Shown here: one piece after another, positions 26,648-34,773 of the stretch
How the letters are laid out: the number at the start of each line of letters is the position of its first letter
Numbering within the stretch: position 1 is the stretch's first letter
Source of the DNA: JAGNLV01 sp964612145
GTDB lineage: Bacteria; Zixibacteria; MSB-5A5; GN15; FEB-12
Direction: 5' to 3'
Length of the DNA stretch: 64,000 bases
Assembly: GCA_964612145.1 (NCBI GenBank)
Contig: CAZTBP010000009.1
Location: 62,001-126,000 of the forward strand
Translations under genes and position numbers: made by a program
Notes under the pieces: model-generated
What the model was told of the DNA's origin: nothing
The model's input: only the letters and a program-made list of their open reading frames with translations
Databases searched by the model: none

Positions 26648-26782
26648 GGTGTTACAATAATTAAACGGAGGCGGCTCTGTCGGCTGGTTACCACCCGCTC
26701 TTACATCACTGTCTACCGGTTTATGGCGGGTCTGTCCCGCGCACAGGAACAGGTAATGCTCATTCCAAGGAGGCGATAGCAG

Positions 26783-27373
26783 ATGCAAAAACCGCTTGAG
26801 TTAACATTCAAAGACATAGACAGGTCGGATGCCATCGAGTCTCTGGTGCATGAAAAAGTCGACCGACTCGAACAATTCTGTGATAACATCACGAGTTGTT
26901 TCGTTATAATCGAGAAGCCGCAGAAGCACCAGAGTTCCGGTAATCCGTTCAAGGTCGTAATCGAGGTACGAATCCCGCCGAACAAAAATCTGGTGGTGCG
27001 TCGGGACCCCGGCGAGGGGGAAATGCACGATCCACTGGATGCCGTAGTGCGCGATGCCTTCGCGGCAATGGAACGCCAGGTGAAGAAGACAACGGAGTTG
27101 CAGCGCAATGAGATGAAGACGCCGGCGGACGCACAGGTGGTGGGGATCGTCAGGGAAGTTGTGGCTGATGAGGGCTACGGTTTCCTGCAGACACTGGACG
27201 GTCGCGACATTTACTTTCACAAAAACGCGGTAGTGCACGACGACTGGGGCCGGCTCGAAGTCGGGACCGGTGTGCGGTATGTCGAGAGGGAAGGTGAAGA
27301 AGGGCCGCAGGCGAGTACGGTCCAAATTGTTGACAAACCGGGTGCGCGCCGTTCCCATGTCGAGGATGACTAG
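26783..27373 (+). CDS. Ribosome hibernation factor-like (HPF/RaiA) fused to cold-shock domain
   Basis: The 196-residue protein has an HPF/RaiA beta-alpha fold at about residues 1-105 (start LELTFKDIDRSDAIESLVHE, then FKVVIEVRIPP and DAVVRDAFAAMERQVKK). A cold-shock domain follows at about 118-185, with GIVREVVADEGYGFLQTLDG and DIYFHKNAV matching RNP-1 and RNP-2. Such fusions are known and predict binding in the ribosomal mRNA/tRNA channel with added RNA affinity. AAGGAGG precedes the ATG well. It is followed 22 bases later by the isochorismatase-family gene. Confidence 0.88.
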   Translation: MQKPLELTFKDIDRSDAIESLVHEKVDRLEQFCDNITSCFVIIEKPQKHQSSGNPFKVVIEVRIPPNKNLVVRRDPGEGEMHDPLDAVVRDAFAAMERQVKKTTELQRNEMKTPADAQVVGIVREVVADEGYGFLQTLDGRDIYFHKNAVVHDDWGRLEVGTGVRYVEREGEEGPQASTVQIVDKPGARRSHVEDD

Positions 27374-27395
27374 TACCTGAGGAAGGGAGAGCAGC

Positions 27396-28019
27396 ATGAG
27401 TTTTCCGTTTGTGCCGGGTCCCGAGGTCGAGGTACCGGAGATATCTTATGAGGGGAAGGTTTCTCTGCCGGCCTCGAAGACGGCGCTGATTATCGTTGAT
27501 ATGCAAAATGACTTTGTGAAGGAGAAGGGAAGCCTTACCGTGCCGGCGGCAGTCGACACCGTGCCGAATATAAAGAACCTGCTTGAGTCGGCCAGGAAGG
27601 CCGGGGCTAAGATCGCGTTTACCCAGGATAGCCAGGTGAAAGGTGATCCGGAATTTGACATCTGGCCGGAGCATTGCCTGATGGGAACCTGGGGCTGGGA
27701 GATAATCGATGAACTCAAGCCGCGTGAGGACGAACTGATTTGCCGGAAGAATCGGTACGACGGCTTCTACGACAGCTGGCTTGGGCATTTCCTCGGCAAC
27801 ATCTGGAAGTGCGAGCATGTCGTTATTGTCGGAACAGTGGCCAACATTTGTGTCGCCCACACGGCGGCCTCGGCCGGTCTGCGCTGGTACAAGCTGGTGA
27901 TGCCGGCTGACGGCATTTCGGCGTTGACTGAATTCGATCAGGCCCTCACATTACATCAGACCGGCAAACTCTACGCTGGACGATTGGTGAAGTCGACCGA
28001 GGATATCACATTCGAATAA
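27396..28019 (+). CDS. Isochorismatase-family cysteine hydrolase, nicotinamidase-like
   Basis: The 207-residue protein has the family triad Asp35 (IIVDMQNDF), Lys118 (CRKNRYDGF) and Cys152 (TVANICVAHTA). The WPEHCLMGTWGWE motif matches the WPxHCxxGTxGAE segment of nicotinamidases. However the usual metal-binding DxH is QDSQ here, with Gln where His binds the metal, so the substrate is not certain. The nearby pncB would use the nicotinate produced. It reads in one direction with HPF-CSD and OsmC. Confidence 0.72.
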   Translation: MSFPFVPGPEVEVPEISYEGKVSLPASKTALIIVDMQNDFVKEKGSLTVPAAVDTVPNIKNLLESARKAGAKIAFTQDSQVKGDPEFDIWPEHCLMGTWGWEIIDELKPREDELICRKNRYDGFYDSWLGHFLGNIWKCEHVVIVGTVANICVAHTAASAGLRWYKLVMPADGISALTEFDQALTLHQTGKLYAGRLVKSTEDITFE

Positions 28020-28055
28020 CCGCACTACTGCGGTAAAGAAGGAGTTATACAGAAA

Positions 28056-28484
28056 ATGGCTACCAACAGGGCTTCTGCTGTCTGGGAAGGTGATTTAAAA
28101 TCCGGTAAGGGAACAATGGAAGTCGATTCCGGGTCATTCCGGGGATCCTACTCCGCCGCCTCGCGCTTCGAAAAAGGCGCAGGCACCAACCCGGAAGAAC
28201 TCATCGGCGCGGCTCACGCCGGCTGTTTTTCGATGTCTCTTTCACACGCTCTAGACGAAGCAGGTTTTGCCCCGGAGCGAGTAGATACCAGCGCCACCGT
28301 GGAACTCGAGAAAGTCGAGGACGGATTCAAGATAGTCTCGATTCACCTCGTGACCGAGGGAACCGTATCAAAAATCGACGAATCGAAATTCAAAGAGATC
28401 GCCGAAGACGCTAAACACAACTGTCCGGTGTCAAAAGCACTGACCGGTGTCAACATTTCGCTGGAGGCGTCACTCAAACAATAG
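28056..28484 (+). CDS. osmC: OsmC-type peroxiredoxin
   Basis: The 142-residue protein reduces organic hydroperoxides with two cysteines. One is in GAAHAGCFSMSLS near residue 57 and the other in HNCPVSKAL near residue 122, the standard OsmC pair. Length and start are normal, with AAGAAGGAG upstream. It follows the nicotinamidase-like gene by 36 bases. OsmC is favoured over Ohr by the longer N-terminal strand region and the NPEELIGAAHAGC motif. Confidence 0.92.
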   Translation: MATNRASAVWEGDLKSGKGTMEVDSGSFRGSYSAASRFEKGAGTNPEELIGAAHAGCFSMSLSHALDEAGFAPERVDTSATVELEKVEDGFKIVSIHLVTEGTVSKIDESKFKEIAEDAKHNCPVSKALTGVNISLEASLKQ

Positions 28485-28554
28485 TGTCAGCCGGTCTCAG
28501 ATCCTGTGTCGCAGAGCGAGTGGCAGCCGATGGTTCAGAGGAACAATCGATAAG

Positions 28555-29967
28555 ATGCATGACGCTCTAGTTGTCGGCAGCGGGCCCAACGGCCTTGCTG
28601 CTGCAATTACGCTTGCACGCGCCGGTAAGAAGGTTCTCGTGCTGGAGGGGGCCGAGACAGTCGGCGGCGGGCTGCGGTCGGCAGAGCTGACTCTGCCGGG
28701 CTTTGTTCACGATGTCTGTTCGGCGATACATCCCCTCGGGGTTGGATCGCCCTTTTTTCGTTCGCTTCCGCTGGAAAAACACGGCCTGAGCTGGGTGGAG
28801 CCTGAGTTTCCCGCGGCCCATCCACTCGCTGACGGCTCGGCGGCGATTCTAAAACGATCGGTCGATGATACCGCCGAACAGTTTGGGGAGGATGCAGAGG
28901 CATACCGTAAGCTGATGGGGCCGCTTGCCGATAAGTGGGAGAAACTTGCGCCCGATCTATTGCGCCCGTTCGGTCTGCCCGGACATCCGCTTGCCATGGC
29001 CCGATTTGGATTGAACGGCCTTCGGTCAGCAAAGGACCTTGCCCATAAGTATTTCTCGGCTCAAAAAGCTAAGGCGTTATTTGCCGGGATGGCGGCGCAT
29101 TCAATACTGCCGCTGGACCGTCGCGGTTCCGCGGCCATTGGTTTGGTGCTGGCTATGACCGGTCATGCGGTCGGCTGGTCGTTTCCGGTCGGCGGGGCGC
29201 AGTCTTTCGCCGATGCACTCGTCGATTATCTGAGTTCGCTCGGGGGCGAAGTGAGTCTGCTCTCGCCGGTGCGGTCGCTGGAAGATCTTCCGCCGGTAAA
29301 GGCGGTCTTATTGAATATCTCGCCAAGGCAATTCCTGGAGATTGGGGGAGAACAATTGCCCCAAAAGTACCGAGAGTCGCTGGGACGCTACCGCTACGGT
29401 CCGGGGGTGTTCAAGGTTGACTGGGCGCTCGATGGTCCTGTCCCGTGGAAAGCGAAAGACTGTGCGAATGCCGGGACAGTGCATCTGGGCGGCACCTTTG
29501 AAGAAATTGCGGCCGGTGAAACCGCGGTGTGGGAGGGGAAGCACCCCGATCGACCGTTTGTGTTACTTGCCCAGCATACGCTGTTTGACAAGTCCCGCGC
29601 TCCGGCGGGAAAGCACACAGTGTGGGCGTACTGTCACGTCCCGCATGGTTCTTCAGTCGATATGACGGCGCAGATAGAACGACAGATTGAGCGTTTTGCG
29701 CCGGGATTCCGGGAACGGATACTTTCTCGGCACACAATGACCGCCACCGCCTTTGAGCAATACAATCCAAATTATGTCGGTGGTGATATTAACGGTGGAG
29801 TGCAGGATCTGGGGCAGTTGTTTGCCCGTCCGGTCAGGCCGCTGAATCCCTACGCCACCCCGCTGAAGAACGTATTCCTGTGTTCATCGTCGACACCACC
29901 GGGTGGCGGGGTGCACGGCATGTGCGGCTATCATGCGGCCAGGCTGGCTTTGAAGAATGCCTTGTAA
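28555..29967 (+). CDS. Phytoene-desaturase-like FAD-dependent oxidoreductase
   Basis: The 470-residue flavoprotein opens with ALVVGSGPNGLAAAITLARAG, the FAD Rossmann motif, and LEGAETVGGG, and ends with the CrtI-type C-terminal FAD loop (STPPGGGVHGMCGYHAA). The NAD(P)/FAD amine-oxidase superfamily is certain; the substrate is not. No carotenoid or isoprenoid genes are near. I chose ATG 28555 because the upstream frame to 28447 overlaps osmC and adds only a non-conserved stretch. Confidence 0.8.
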   Translation: MHDALVVGSGPNGLAAAITLARAGKKVLVLEGAETVGGGLRSAELTLPGFVHDVCSAIHPLGVGSPFFRSLPLEKHGLSWVEPEFPAAHPLADGSAAILKRSVDDTAEQFGEDAEAYRKLMGPLADKWEKLAPDLLRPFGLPGHPLAMARFGLNGLRSAKDLAHKYFSAQKAKALFAGMAAHSILPLDRRGSAAIGLVLAMTGHAVGWSFPVGGAQSFADALVDYLSSLGGEVSLLSPVRSLEDLPPVKAVLLNISPRQFLEIGGEQLPQKYRESLGRYRYGPGVFKVDWALDGPVPWKAKDCANAGTVHLGGTFEEIAAGETAVWEGKHPDRPFVLLAQHTLFDKSRAPAGKHTVWAYCHVPHGSSVDMTAQIERQIERFAPGFRERILSRHTMTATAFEQYNPNYVGGDINGGVQDLGQLFARPVRPLNPYATPLKNVFLCSSSTPPGGGVHGMCGYHAARLALKNAL

Positions 29968-30019
29968 TCGGGATGCAATAGAGCCTCATGGGACGGTTTT
30001 GGGCTGAGTGATTGTCGGA

Positions 30020-30025
30020 TATAAT
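30020..30025 (+). promoter_or_regulatory. Possible -10 box of the SUF operon
   Basis: TATAAT is a perfect -10, but the -35 at 17 bases is TTTTGG, a weak match. A second weak candidate lies near 30045-30073. The 240 bases before sufC hold nothing else I recognise. Confidence 0.3.
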
Positions 30026-30209
30026 AATCCTGTGAAGAGCTAAGTTGTTTTCAAATTGTATCTTAGGCTTATTGCTTTGCCAAAGATTGTGAAAAAAATC
30101 TCGTGCATTTCGGGCGAAAATGGTGTTTATTGTAGGCGAAACGAAGATGTCGCCTGCCCGTTATGCATTGACGGGCCGGCACCGAGGACCGGAACGAAAG
30201 GAGCCGGAA

Positions 30210-30953
30210 ATGGGCATTTTGACTGTCGATAATGTCAGTCTTGCACTGGATGACAAACCAATTCTCAACAACCTCACGATAGATTTCTGGGAAGGTCATG
30301 TGCACGCCGTGGTCGGACCCAATGGCGCCGGCAAATCAACACTTGCCGCGACGATCATGGGACTGGCCGGATACCGTGATTTCGACGGTGATATTTTGTT
30401 CGACGGCGAGTCGATCAAAGACGAGGCAATTGACCAGCGCGCCCGGAAAGGCATCACCCTTGGCTGGCAGGAACCGGCCCGATTTGAAGGACTATCAATC
30501 TGGGAGTTTCTTGCGACCGCGGCCAAAGACAAGAGCCGGGAGAATCTCAGCGAGATTCTTGACGACGTCGGCCTTAATCCTGATGATTACCTTCGCCGTG
30601 CAGTTGACAAAACGCTTAGCGGCGGCGAACGGAAAAAGGTGGAGCTGGCCTCGATCCTGGCGATGGAACCGAGAGTCGCGGTACTGGACGAACCGGATTC
30701 GGGAATTGATATCGAGTCAATCGAACGGATTTTTGAAGCGGTTAAGCTGTTGAAGCAGCGAGGCACGACGGTCATTCTGATCACCCACAGCCTGGCGGTG
30801 CTTGGTCAGGCCGAGCATGCCTTCTTGCTCTGCAAAGGAAGCCTGGTTGACAAAGGGTCGGTCGAGAATATTCGGCAGTATTTCGAAGGCAAATGTCTCC
30901 CGTGCGACCACAAGAATTTTCCTGAACTCGAAGATACGGGAGGTGCCAATTGA
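30210..30953 (+). CDS. sufC: SufC-type Fe-S assembly ATPase
   Basis: The 247-residue ABC ATPase has Walker A GPNGAGKST, the SufC-specific region WQEPARFEG, signature LSGGERKK, Walker B VAVLDEPDSGID and the switch His in LITHS. It builds the SufBC scaffold for iron-sulfur clusters. The C-terminus has CLPCDHKNF, a CxxC seen in relatives of the minimal SUF type. ATG 30210 follows AAAGGAG. The next gene overlaps by four bases, showing translational coupling. This organism needs many clusters for its sulfur respiration. Confidence 0.93.
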   Translation: MGILTVDNVSLALDDKPILNNLTIDFWEGHVHAVVGPNGAGKSTLAATIMGLAGYRDFDGDILFDGESIKDEAIDQRARKGITLGWQEPARFEGLSIWEFLATAAKDKSRENLSEILDDVGLNPDDYLRRAVDKTLSGGERKKVELASILAMEPRVAVLDEPDSGIDIESIERIFEAVKLLKQRGTTVILITHSLAVLGQAEHAFLLCKGSLVDKGSVENIRQYFEGKCLPCDHKNFPELEDTGGAN

Positions 30954-31891
30954 GCAGCAACTCCCAACTCATCAGCGATCTCTACCAGAGTATCAGCGCC
31001 GATCCGCACCAGTTGAAGGATCCTAATGTCGCGCACATGGAGATCAATCACAACCGGGTGCTGGGTATGAACGCGGTGCCGGGGCTGAATATCGATGTCG
31101 ACGAACTAAATGACGGCATTAGCGCGATCATTCGGCTCGATGAGGGAACAGTCGTAGAGAATCCGGTGCATCTCTGTTTTGGCATGCTGCCGAAAGAGGG
31201 TATACAACGAATTATTCTCGACGTTGAGATCGGTGCCAACTCCAAAATCTCGCTGCTGGCGCACTGCACCTTCCCGGTTGCAGTCGATGTTCAGCATTTG
31301 ATGAACGCCGAAATCAGGGTGGGCAAAGGGGCGGAGTATTCGTACTTTGAGCGTCATGTGCACAGCCCCTCCGGGGGTGTCATCGTGGTGCCGAAAGCGA
31401 AGATCCTTGTGGATGAAGGGGCGTCGTTCAAAACGGAGTTTGAGCTGCTCAAAGGTCGGGTTGGCAAAATCGACATCGACTACGAGGCGTTCTGTCAGGC
31501 TCACAGCCTGCTGGATATGTCGGCCAGGATCAGTGGTCGAGGCGATGACGATATCAGGATCAACGAGACCGCCCACCTGCTCGGTGAGTATGCCAGAGGT
31601 GTGTTGACCTCGAAGATCGCCGTGCGCGACAAGGCGACCGCCCGGGTTTTCAACAAATTGACCGCTGAAGCGGCCTATGCCCGCGGGCATGTCGACTGTA
31701 AGGAGATCATTCAGGACGAGGGCATGGCCGAAGCGGTGCCGATTGTGCAGGTGCGTCACCCTAAAGCGCATGTCACCCACGAAGCTGCCATCGGCAGTGT
31801 CGATAGCCGGCAGCTTGAAACGCTGATGTCGCGTGGTCTCGATGAGGATCAGGCGGTTGAGACTATTATTAACGGTCTGTTGACTCGTTAA
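30950..31891 (+). CDS. sufB: Short SufB/SufD scaffold protein, minimal SUF system
   Basis: The 313-residue protein is a beta-helix scaffold. It lacks the long N-terminal part of E. coli SufB and has only the core: YFERHVHSPS, then YARGHVDCKEIIQDEGMAEAVP with the conserved Cys and Glu, then HPKAHVTHEAAIGSVD. This length matches the two-gene SufCB systems (called SMS by some authors) of archaea and deep-branching bacteria. The start is TTG 30950 overlapping the sufC stop, with GGGAGGTG well placed. No sufD, sufS or sufU follows. Confidence 0.9.
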   Translation: MSSNSQLISDLYQSISADPHQLKDPNVAHMEINHNRVLGMNAVPGLNIDVDELNDGISAIIRLDEGTVVENPVHLCFGMLPKEGIQRIILDVEIGANSKISLLAHCTFPVAVDVQHLMNAEIRVGKGAEYSYFERHVHSPSGGVIVVPKAKILVDEGASFKTEFELLKGRVGKIDIDYEAFCQAHSLLDMSARISGRGDDDIRINETAHLLGEYARGVLTSKIAVRDKATARVFNKLTAEAAYARGHVDCKEIIQDEGMAEAVPIVQVRHPKAHVTHEAAIGSVDSRQLETLMSRGLDEDQAVETIINGLLTR

Positions 31892-31918
31892 GTCATTACT
31901 ATTCAAGATCAATGACAG

Positions 31919-31952
31919 CCCCTGCCGGGAATTCCGGGTGGGGGTTTTGTTT
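31919..31952 (+). terminator. Intrinsic terminator of sufCB
   Basis: CCCC (31919-31922) and CCGG pair with CCGG and GGGG around GAATT, followed by TTTTGTTTTG. The central TG/GTG is an internal loop. Confidence 0.8.
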
Positions 31953-32034
31953 TGGCCACCGGGTCCTAGACCCGGAACAATGCTCAACCTGTTGTGTTAG
32001 ACAGATATAGAAACAGAAAGGAGTTGCTCGTTTC

Positions 32035-32232
32035 ATCCAGGGAAGCATTCGGATAAAGAAAGATTTCGAGCTGCCTTCACGCCACCACGACATTACCATC
32101 TTCCGACGAAGCACGACTATAGAACGCCTCTTTCGCGGGATCAAAGTCGGGTCTGCGGGCAACAGTCAGCCGTACCGGCAATTTCTGGCCCCGGAGGTGT
32201 CCGAGCGATCAATACCGGCCGGCGAGGAGTAA
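32035..32232 (+). CDS. Possible 65-residue protein without a standard start codon
   Basis: After TAG at 32008-32010 the frame stays open to TAA at 32230. No ATG, GTG or TTG lies in it; ATC at 32035 sits 11 bases after a perfect AAAGGAG (32017-32023), and ATT at 32047 and CTG later are other choices. The product would be basic and rich in Arg and His, with IKKDFELPSRHHDITIFR and TIERLFRGIKVG as the most protein-like parts. The stop is five bases before the ATG of the next gene, as in an operon. It could be real with a rare start, a decayed gene, or chance. I do not recognise a family. Confidence 0.35.
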   Translation: MQGSIRIKKDFELPSRHHDITIFRRSTTIERLFRGIKVGSAGNSQPYRQFLAPEVSERSIPAGEE

Positions 32233-32236
32233 GTAG

Positions 32237-32632
32237 ATGTTTTCATTACAGGCAATTACGGCTCTTGTGGTTGCTATCGCACTCAGCGCTGTCATGATCC
32301 TGGTGTTTCGGTGGCAGCGTCCGGGTGTCCGCGGCTATTGGGCCTCGGCCCTGTACTTGTTTGTGTTGTTGTTTGTCGCCAGTTGGGCCGGGGGAGTGTG
32401 GGCGGCGCCATTTGGTCCTGAAGTCAGCGGTGTGTACTGGCTGCCGTTTCTGATGGCGGGTGCGATTTTTGCCCTCTTGCTGCTGGGAGTGGCGCCGTTT
32501 CGTCGTCCGGATTCAGCCGAAGAAGCCCAGCGGCAGGCTGAAATTTCGGCCGGAGCAGGCGGCATTCTCCATGTGGCGTTCTGGCTTTTGTTGATTGCCC
32601 TGGTAATTGTGATAATTGCGCACTACTTCTAA
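32237..32632 (+). CDS. Small membrane protein, three helices
   Basis: The 131-residue protein has three hydrophobic helices at about residues 5-25, 37-58 and 70-88, plus a C-terminal one (LHVAFWLLLIALVIVIIAH). Between them lies a charged cytoplasmic stretch RRPDSAEEAQRQAEIS. The conserved-looking Trp/Pro residues recall small subunits of respiratory complexes, but I recognise no family. GGAG precedes the ATG. Confidence 0.6.
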   Translation: MFSLQAITALVVAIALSAVMILVFRWQRPGVRGYWASALYLFVLLFVASWAGGVWAAPFGPEVSGVYWLPFLMAGAIFALLLLGVAPFRRPDSAEEAQRQAEISAGAGGILHVAFWLLLIALVIVIIAHYF

Positions 32633-32661
32633 GCGCCATGAAAGACATTTAAGAGGATGAT

Positions 32662-33405
32662 TTGAAGCTCCGCAGTCTAAAAGAAATAAAAGGTTACGCG
32701 GTCGAAGCAGCGGACGGTGCGATGGGCCAAGTCGATGACTTCCTGTTTCACGACGACGGTTTCAGGCTGCGTTACCTTGTTGTCGATACCGGTGGATTTC
32801 TTACCGGTCGAAAAGTGATCATTCCGCCCGATGTCCTGGAGAAACCCGACCGGAAATCGAGGGCGTTTCCGGTGGACCTGAATAAAGAAGAGGTAAAAGC
32901 AAGCCCGCCTCTGGCGGCTGATGAACCTGTGTCGCGTCAGCACGAGGCGGAGATTCATAAGCATTTTACATGGCAGCCGTATTGGGAGGGAAGGGCTCCG
33001 GGTGGATTCCCGGTTTCAGGAACAGCGGTTGGGACGGAGAAAGAAGCGCCTGATAGCGAAAGGTCCTCCGGCGACCGGCATCTTCGATCGTTTAACGAGA
33101 TTCTCGGGTACGCTGTTGCCTGCAGGGACGGCGACGTGGGTGAGGTTGATGACTTCATTCTTGATGATGACTCATGGAGCCTGCGGTACTTTGTGATCGA
33201 TGCCGGTGGCTGGCTCTCGGACCGAAAGCTCGTCCTTGCCCTTCCCTGGGTAAAAGGGGTCGACTGGGAGACCCGGGGCGTGCAGGTCGATGTTACAAAA
33301 CAGGAACTAAAGCAGAGCCCCCAGTTTGATCCGTCGGTGGTGCTCGATCGTGAGTTCGAGAGGCGGCTCCATGAACATTTTGGCAAACCGGGGTACTGGA
33401 CGTGA
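32662..33405 (+). CDS. Tandem PRC-barrel domain protein
   Basis: The 247-residue protein is two PRC-barrel repeats, at about residues 1-85 and 145-225, sharing the pattern SxxEIxGYAVxxxDGxxGxVDDFxxxDDxxxLRYxVxDxGGxLxxRKx. Such proteins are soluble, and PRC-barrels bind partners or RNA. The start is TTG 32662 with AGAGG upstream. It sits between the small membrane protein and MscS, in a stress-related run. The link between the repeats, with HKHFTWQPYWEG, also ends the second repeat (HEHFGKPGYW), so the duplicated unit includes that tail. Confidence 0.85.
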   Translation: MKLRSLKEIKGYAVEAADGAMGQVDDFLFHDDGFRLRYLVVDTGGFLTGRKVIIPPDVLEKPDRKSRAFPVDLNKEEVKASPPLAADEPVSRQHEAEIHKHFTWQPYWEGRAPGGFPVSGTAVGTEKEAPDSERSSGDRHLRSFNEILGYAVACRDGDVGEVDDFILDDDSWSLRYFVIDAGGWLSDRKLVLALPWVKGVDWETRGVQVDVTKQELKQSPQFDPSVVLDREFERRLHEHFGKPGYWT

Positions 33406-33510
33406 TCGCCGGGACGCGACGATGCCGTGTTGTTCTGCTATTAATCTCGCGAGATATATGTGGCCCGGAAATACAACAGGAATTAACCTCCAGCGCGGAG
33501 TATACGAGTT

Positions 33511-34425
33511 ATGAACATTGACTCACTGACGCTTTCCGACTTTTGGGAGCAGTTCGAGAAGATTTTGCATTACGAGCTGTTCAAGGTTGGAGAAACCCCG
33601 ATCACATTCAGCTCTATTCTCGTTTTCTTTCTCCTTTTCGGAGTTCTGCTGATAATATCGCGTATTATGGCGCGTCTGCTTGCCTCACGGGTATTGTCCC
33701 GGCTTGGGATGGAGCGCGGGACCGTCTATACCTACAAACGGATTACGTTCTACACGCTTTCGATTCTCTCGGTCGTGATTGCGTCCCAGTTTGTCGGGAT
33801 TAACCTTAGCGGACTGGCCGTTATTTTCGGCCTGCTGTCGGTTGGTATTGGTTTCGGGCTTCAAAATGTGACCTCCAATTTCATCTCTGGGATCATCCTG
33901 CTTTTCGAGCGCCCGATCCGCATCGGGGACCGTGTCACGGTGGGCGATACGCTCGGCGATGTAATGGCTATTAACATACGGTCTACTACCATCCGGTCGC
34001 TGCAGAATGTGTCCATTATCGTGCCGAACTCCAACTTTGTGTCACAGGAGGTGGTCAACTGGACGCACACCGACCCAAAAGTCCGGTTGGACCTGCCGGT
34101 AAGTGTTTCGTATAGTTCAGACCTGGACAAGGTCCTCAATACGCTTCAGGAGATCGGAGAAGCGAACGAGAGTACCCTTGACGATCCCAAACCCGAGGTT
34201 CTGCTGCTGGAGTTTGGTGATTCCTCGTGGTACCTGGAACTGCGTGTGTGGCTGGAGACGCCGTATGCGTCGTTTGTGGCGACATCAGCTATTAACTGTG
34301 AAATCGTGCGGAAATTCCGTGAGCGCGGTATAGAGATTCCATTCCCGCAGCGCGATTTGCATATCCGGTCGCCGTTGCCGGTACCGCTGCGAACGGACAA
34401 AGAAGAAAGGGCAACCGGATCCTGA
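33511..34425 (+). CDS. mscS: MscS-family mechanosensitive channel
   Basis: The 304-residue protein has about three N-terminal helices; the pore-lining TM3 with GFGLQNVTSNFISGIILLFERPIRIGD is the MscS signature (residues 110-150). A beta domain and C-terminal alpha-beta cytosolic cage follow, ending with RGIEIPFPQRDLHIR. It releases solutes on hypo-osmotic shock. The neighbouring TreT makes trehalose, a compatible solute, which supports an osmotic role. Confidence 0.93.
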   Translation: MNIDSLTLSDFWEQFEKILHYELFKVGETPITFSSILVFFLLFGVLLIISRIMARLLASRVLSRLGMERGTVYTYKRITFYTLSILSVVIASQFVGINLSGLAVIFGLLSVGIGFGLQNVTSNFISGIILLFERPIRIGDRVTVGDTLGDVMAINIRSTTIRSLQNVSIIVPNSNFVSQEVVNWTHTDPKVRLDLPVSVSYSSDLDKVLNTLQEIGEANESTLDDPKPEVLLLEFGDSSWYLELRVWLETPYASFVATSAINCEIVRKFRERGIEIPFPQRDLHIRSPLPVPLRTDKEERATGS

Positions 34426-34492
34426 ATATGAACCGGACGATGCAAGTGAATCAGAAGATAGATTTAGATGAGAGTATACAGCGGAGTTGACA

Positions 34493-34711
34493 ATGAATAA
34501 AGAGCATGCAGACTACAAAGACAGAGCAACGTTGAAGAAGCCCGATCCGCCCGATCGGGACAAACCGAAAGTACCGATAAAGACGCCGCCGGATCCGGAG
34601 CGTAAGCCGGGTGATAAACCGCCACGGCCGCGAAAACCTCCGCGCCGGCCCCCGCCCGAGGATCCGACCGAGAAGACGCCGGATAAACCACCGAAGAAAC
34701 CACCGGCGTGA
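34493..34711 (+). CDS. Short proline-rich, highly charged protein
   Basis: The 72-residue product is almost half Pro and Lys/Arg/Asp/Glu. Motifs such as KPPRPRKPPRRPPPEDP and DKPPKKPPA repeat a PPxK-like unit. It is predicted disordered and has no membrane segment. ATG 34493 is preferred to the in-frame TTG 34487. It lies between mscS and treT in the same direction. Possible roles are binding or desiccation protection, but nothing can be assigned. The repeats could also arise from codon-biased chance sequence, since the other strand reads as a Gly-rich frame. Confidence 0.55.
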   Translation: MNKEHADYKDRATLKKPDPPDRDKPKVPIKTPPDPERKPGDKPPRPRKPPRRPPPEDPTEKTPDKPPKKPPA

Positions 34712-34773
34712 TCAACAGGACAGGGTGAAATGATAGTGGAAACCAAGGTTATCTGAGATAAGACATAACGGAT

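Larger units (their letters stand above)
31892..32236. other. Spacer after the SUF pair with terminator and a possible small gene
   Basis: The stretch of about 345 bases holds the SUF terminator (31919-31952), then AT-richer bases to about 32016, and then an unlisted short reading frame ending at 32232, described separately. Confidence 0.6.

Noticed and set aside
28020..28033. Short hairpin CCGCA/TGCGG after the nicotinamidase-like gene
   Set aside because: Only five base pairs and no T run; osmC follows in the same direction.
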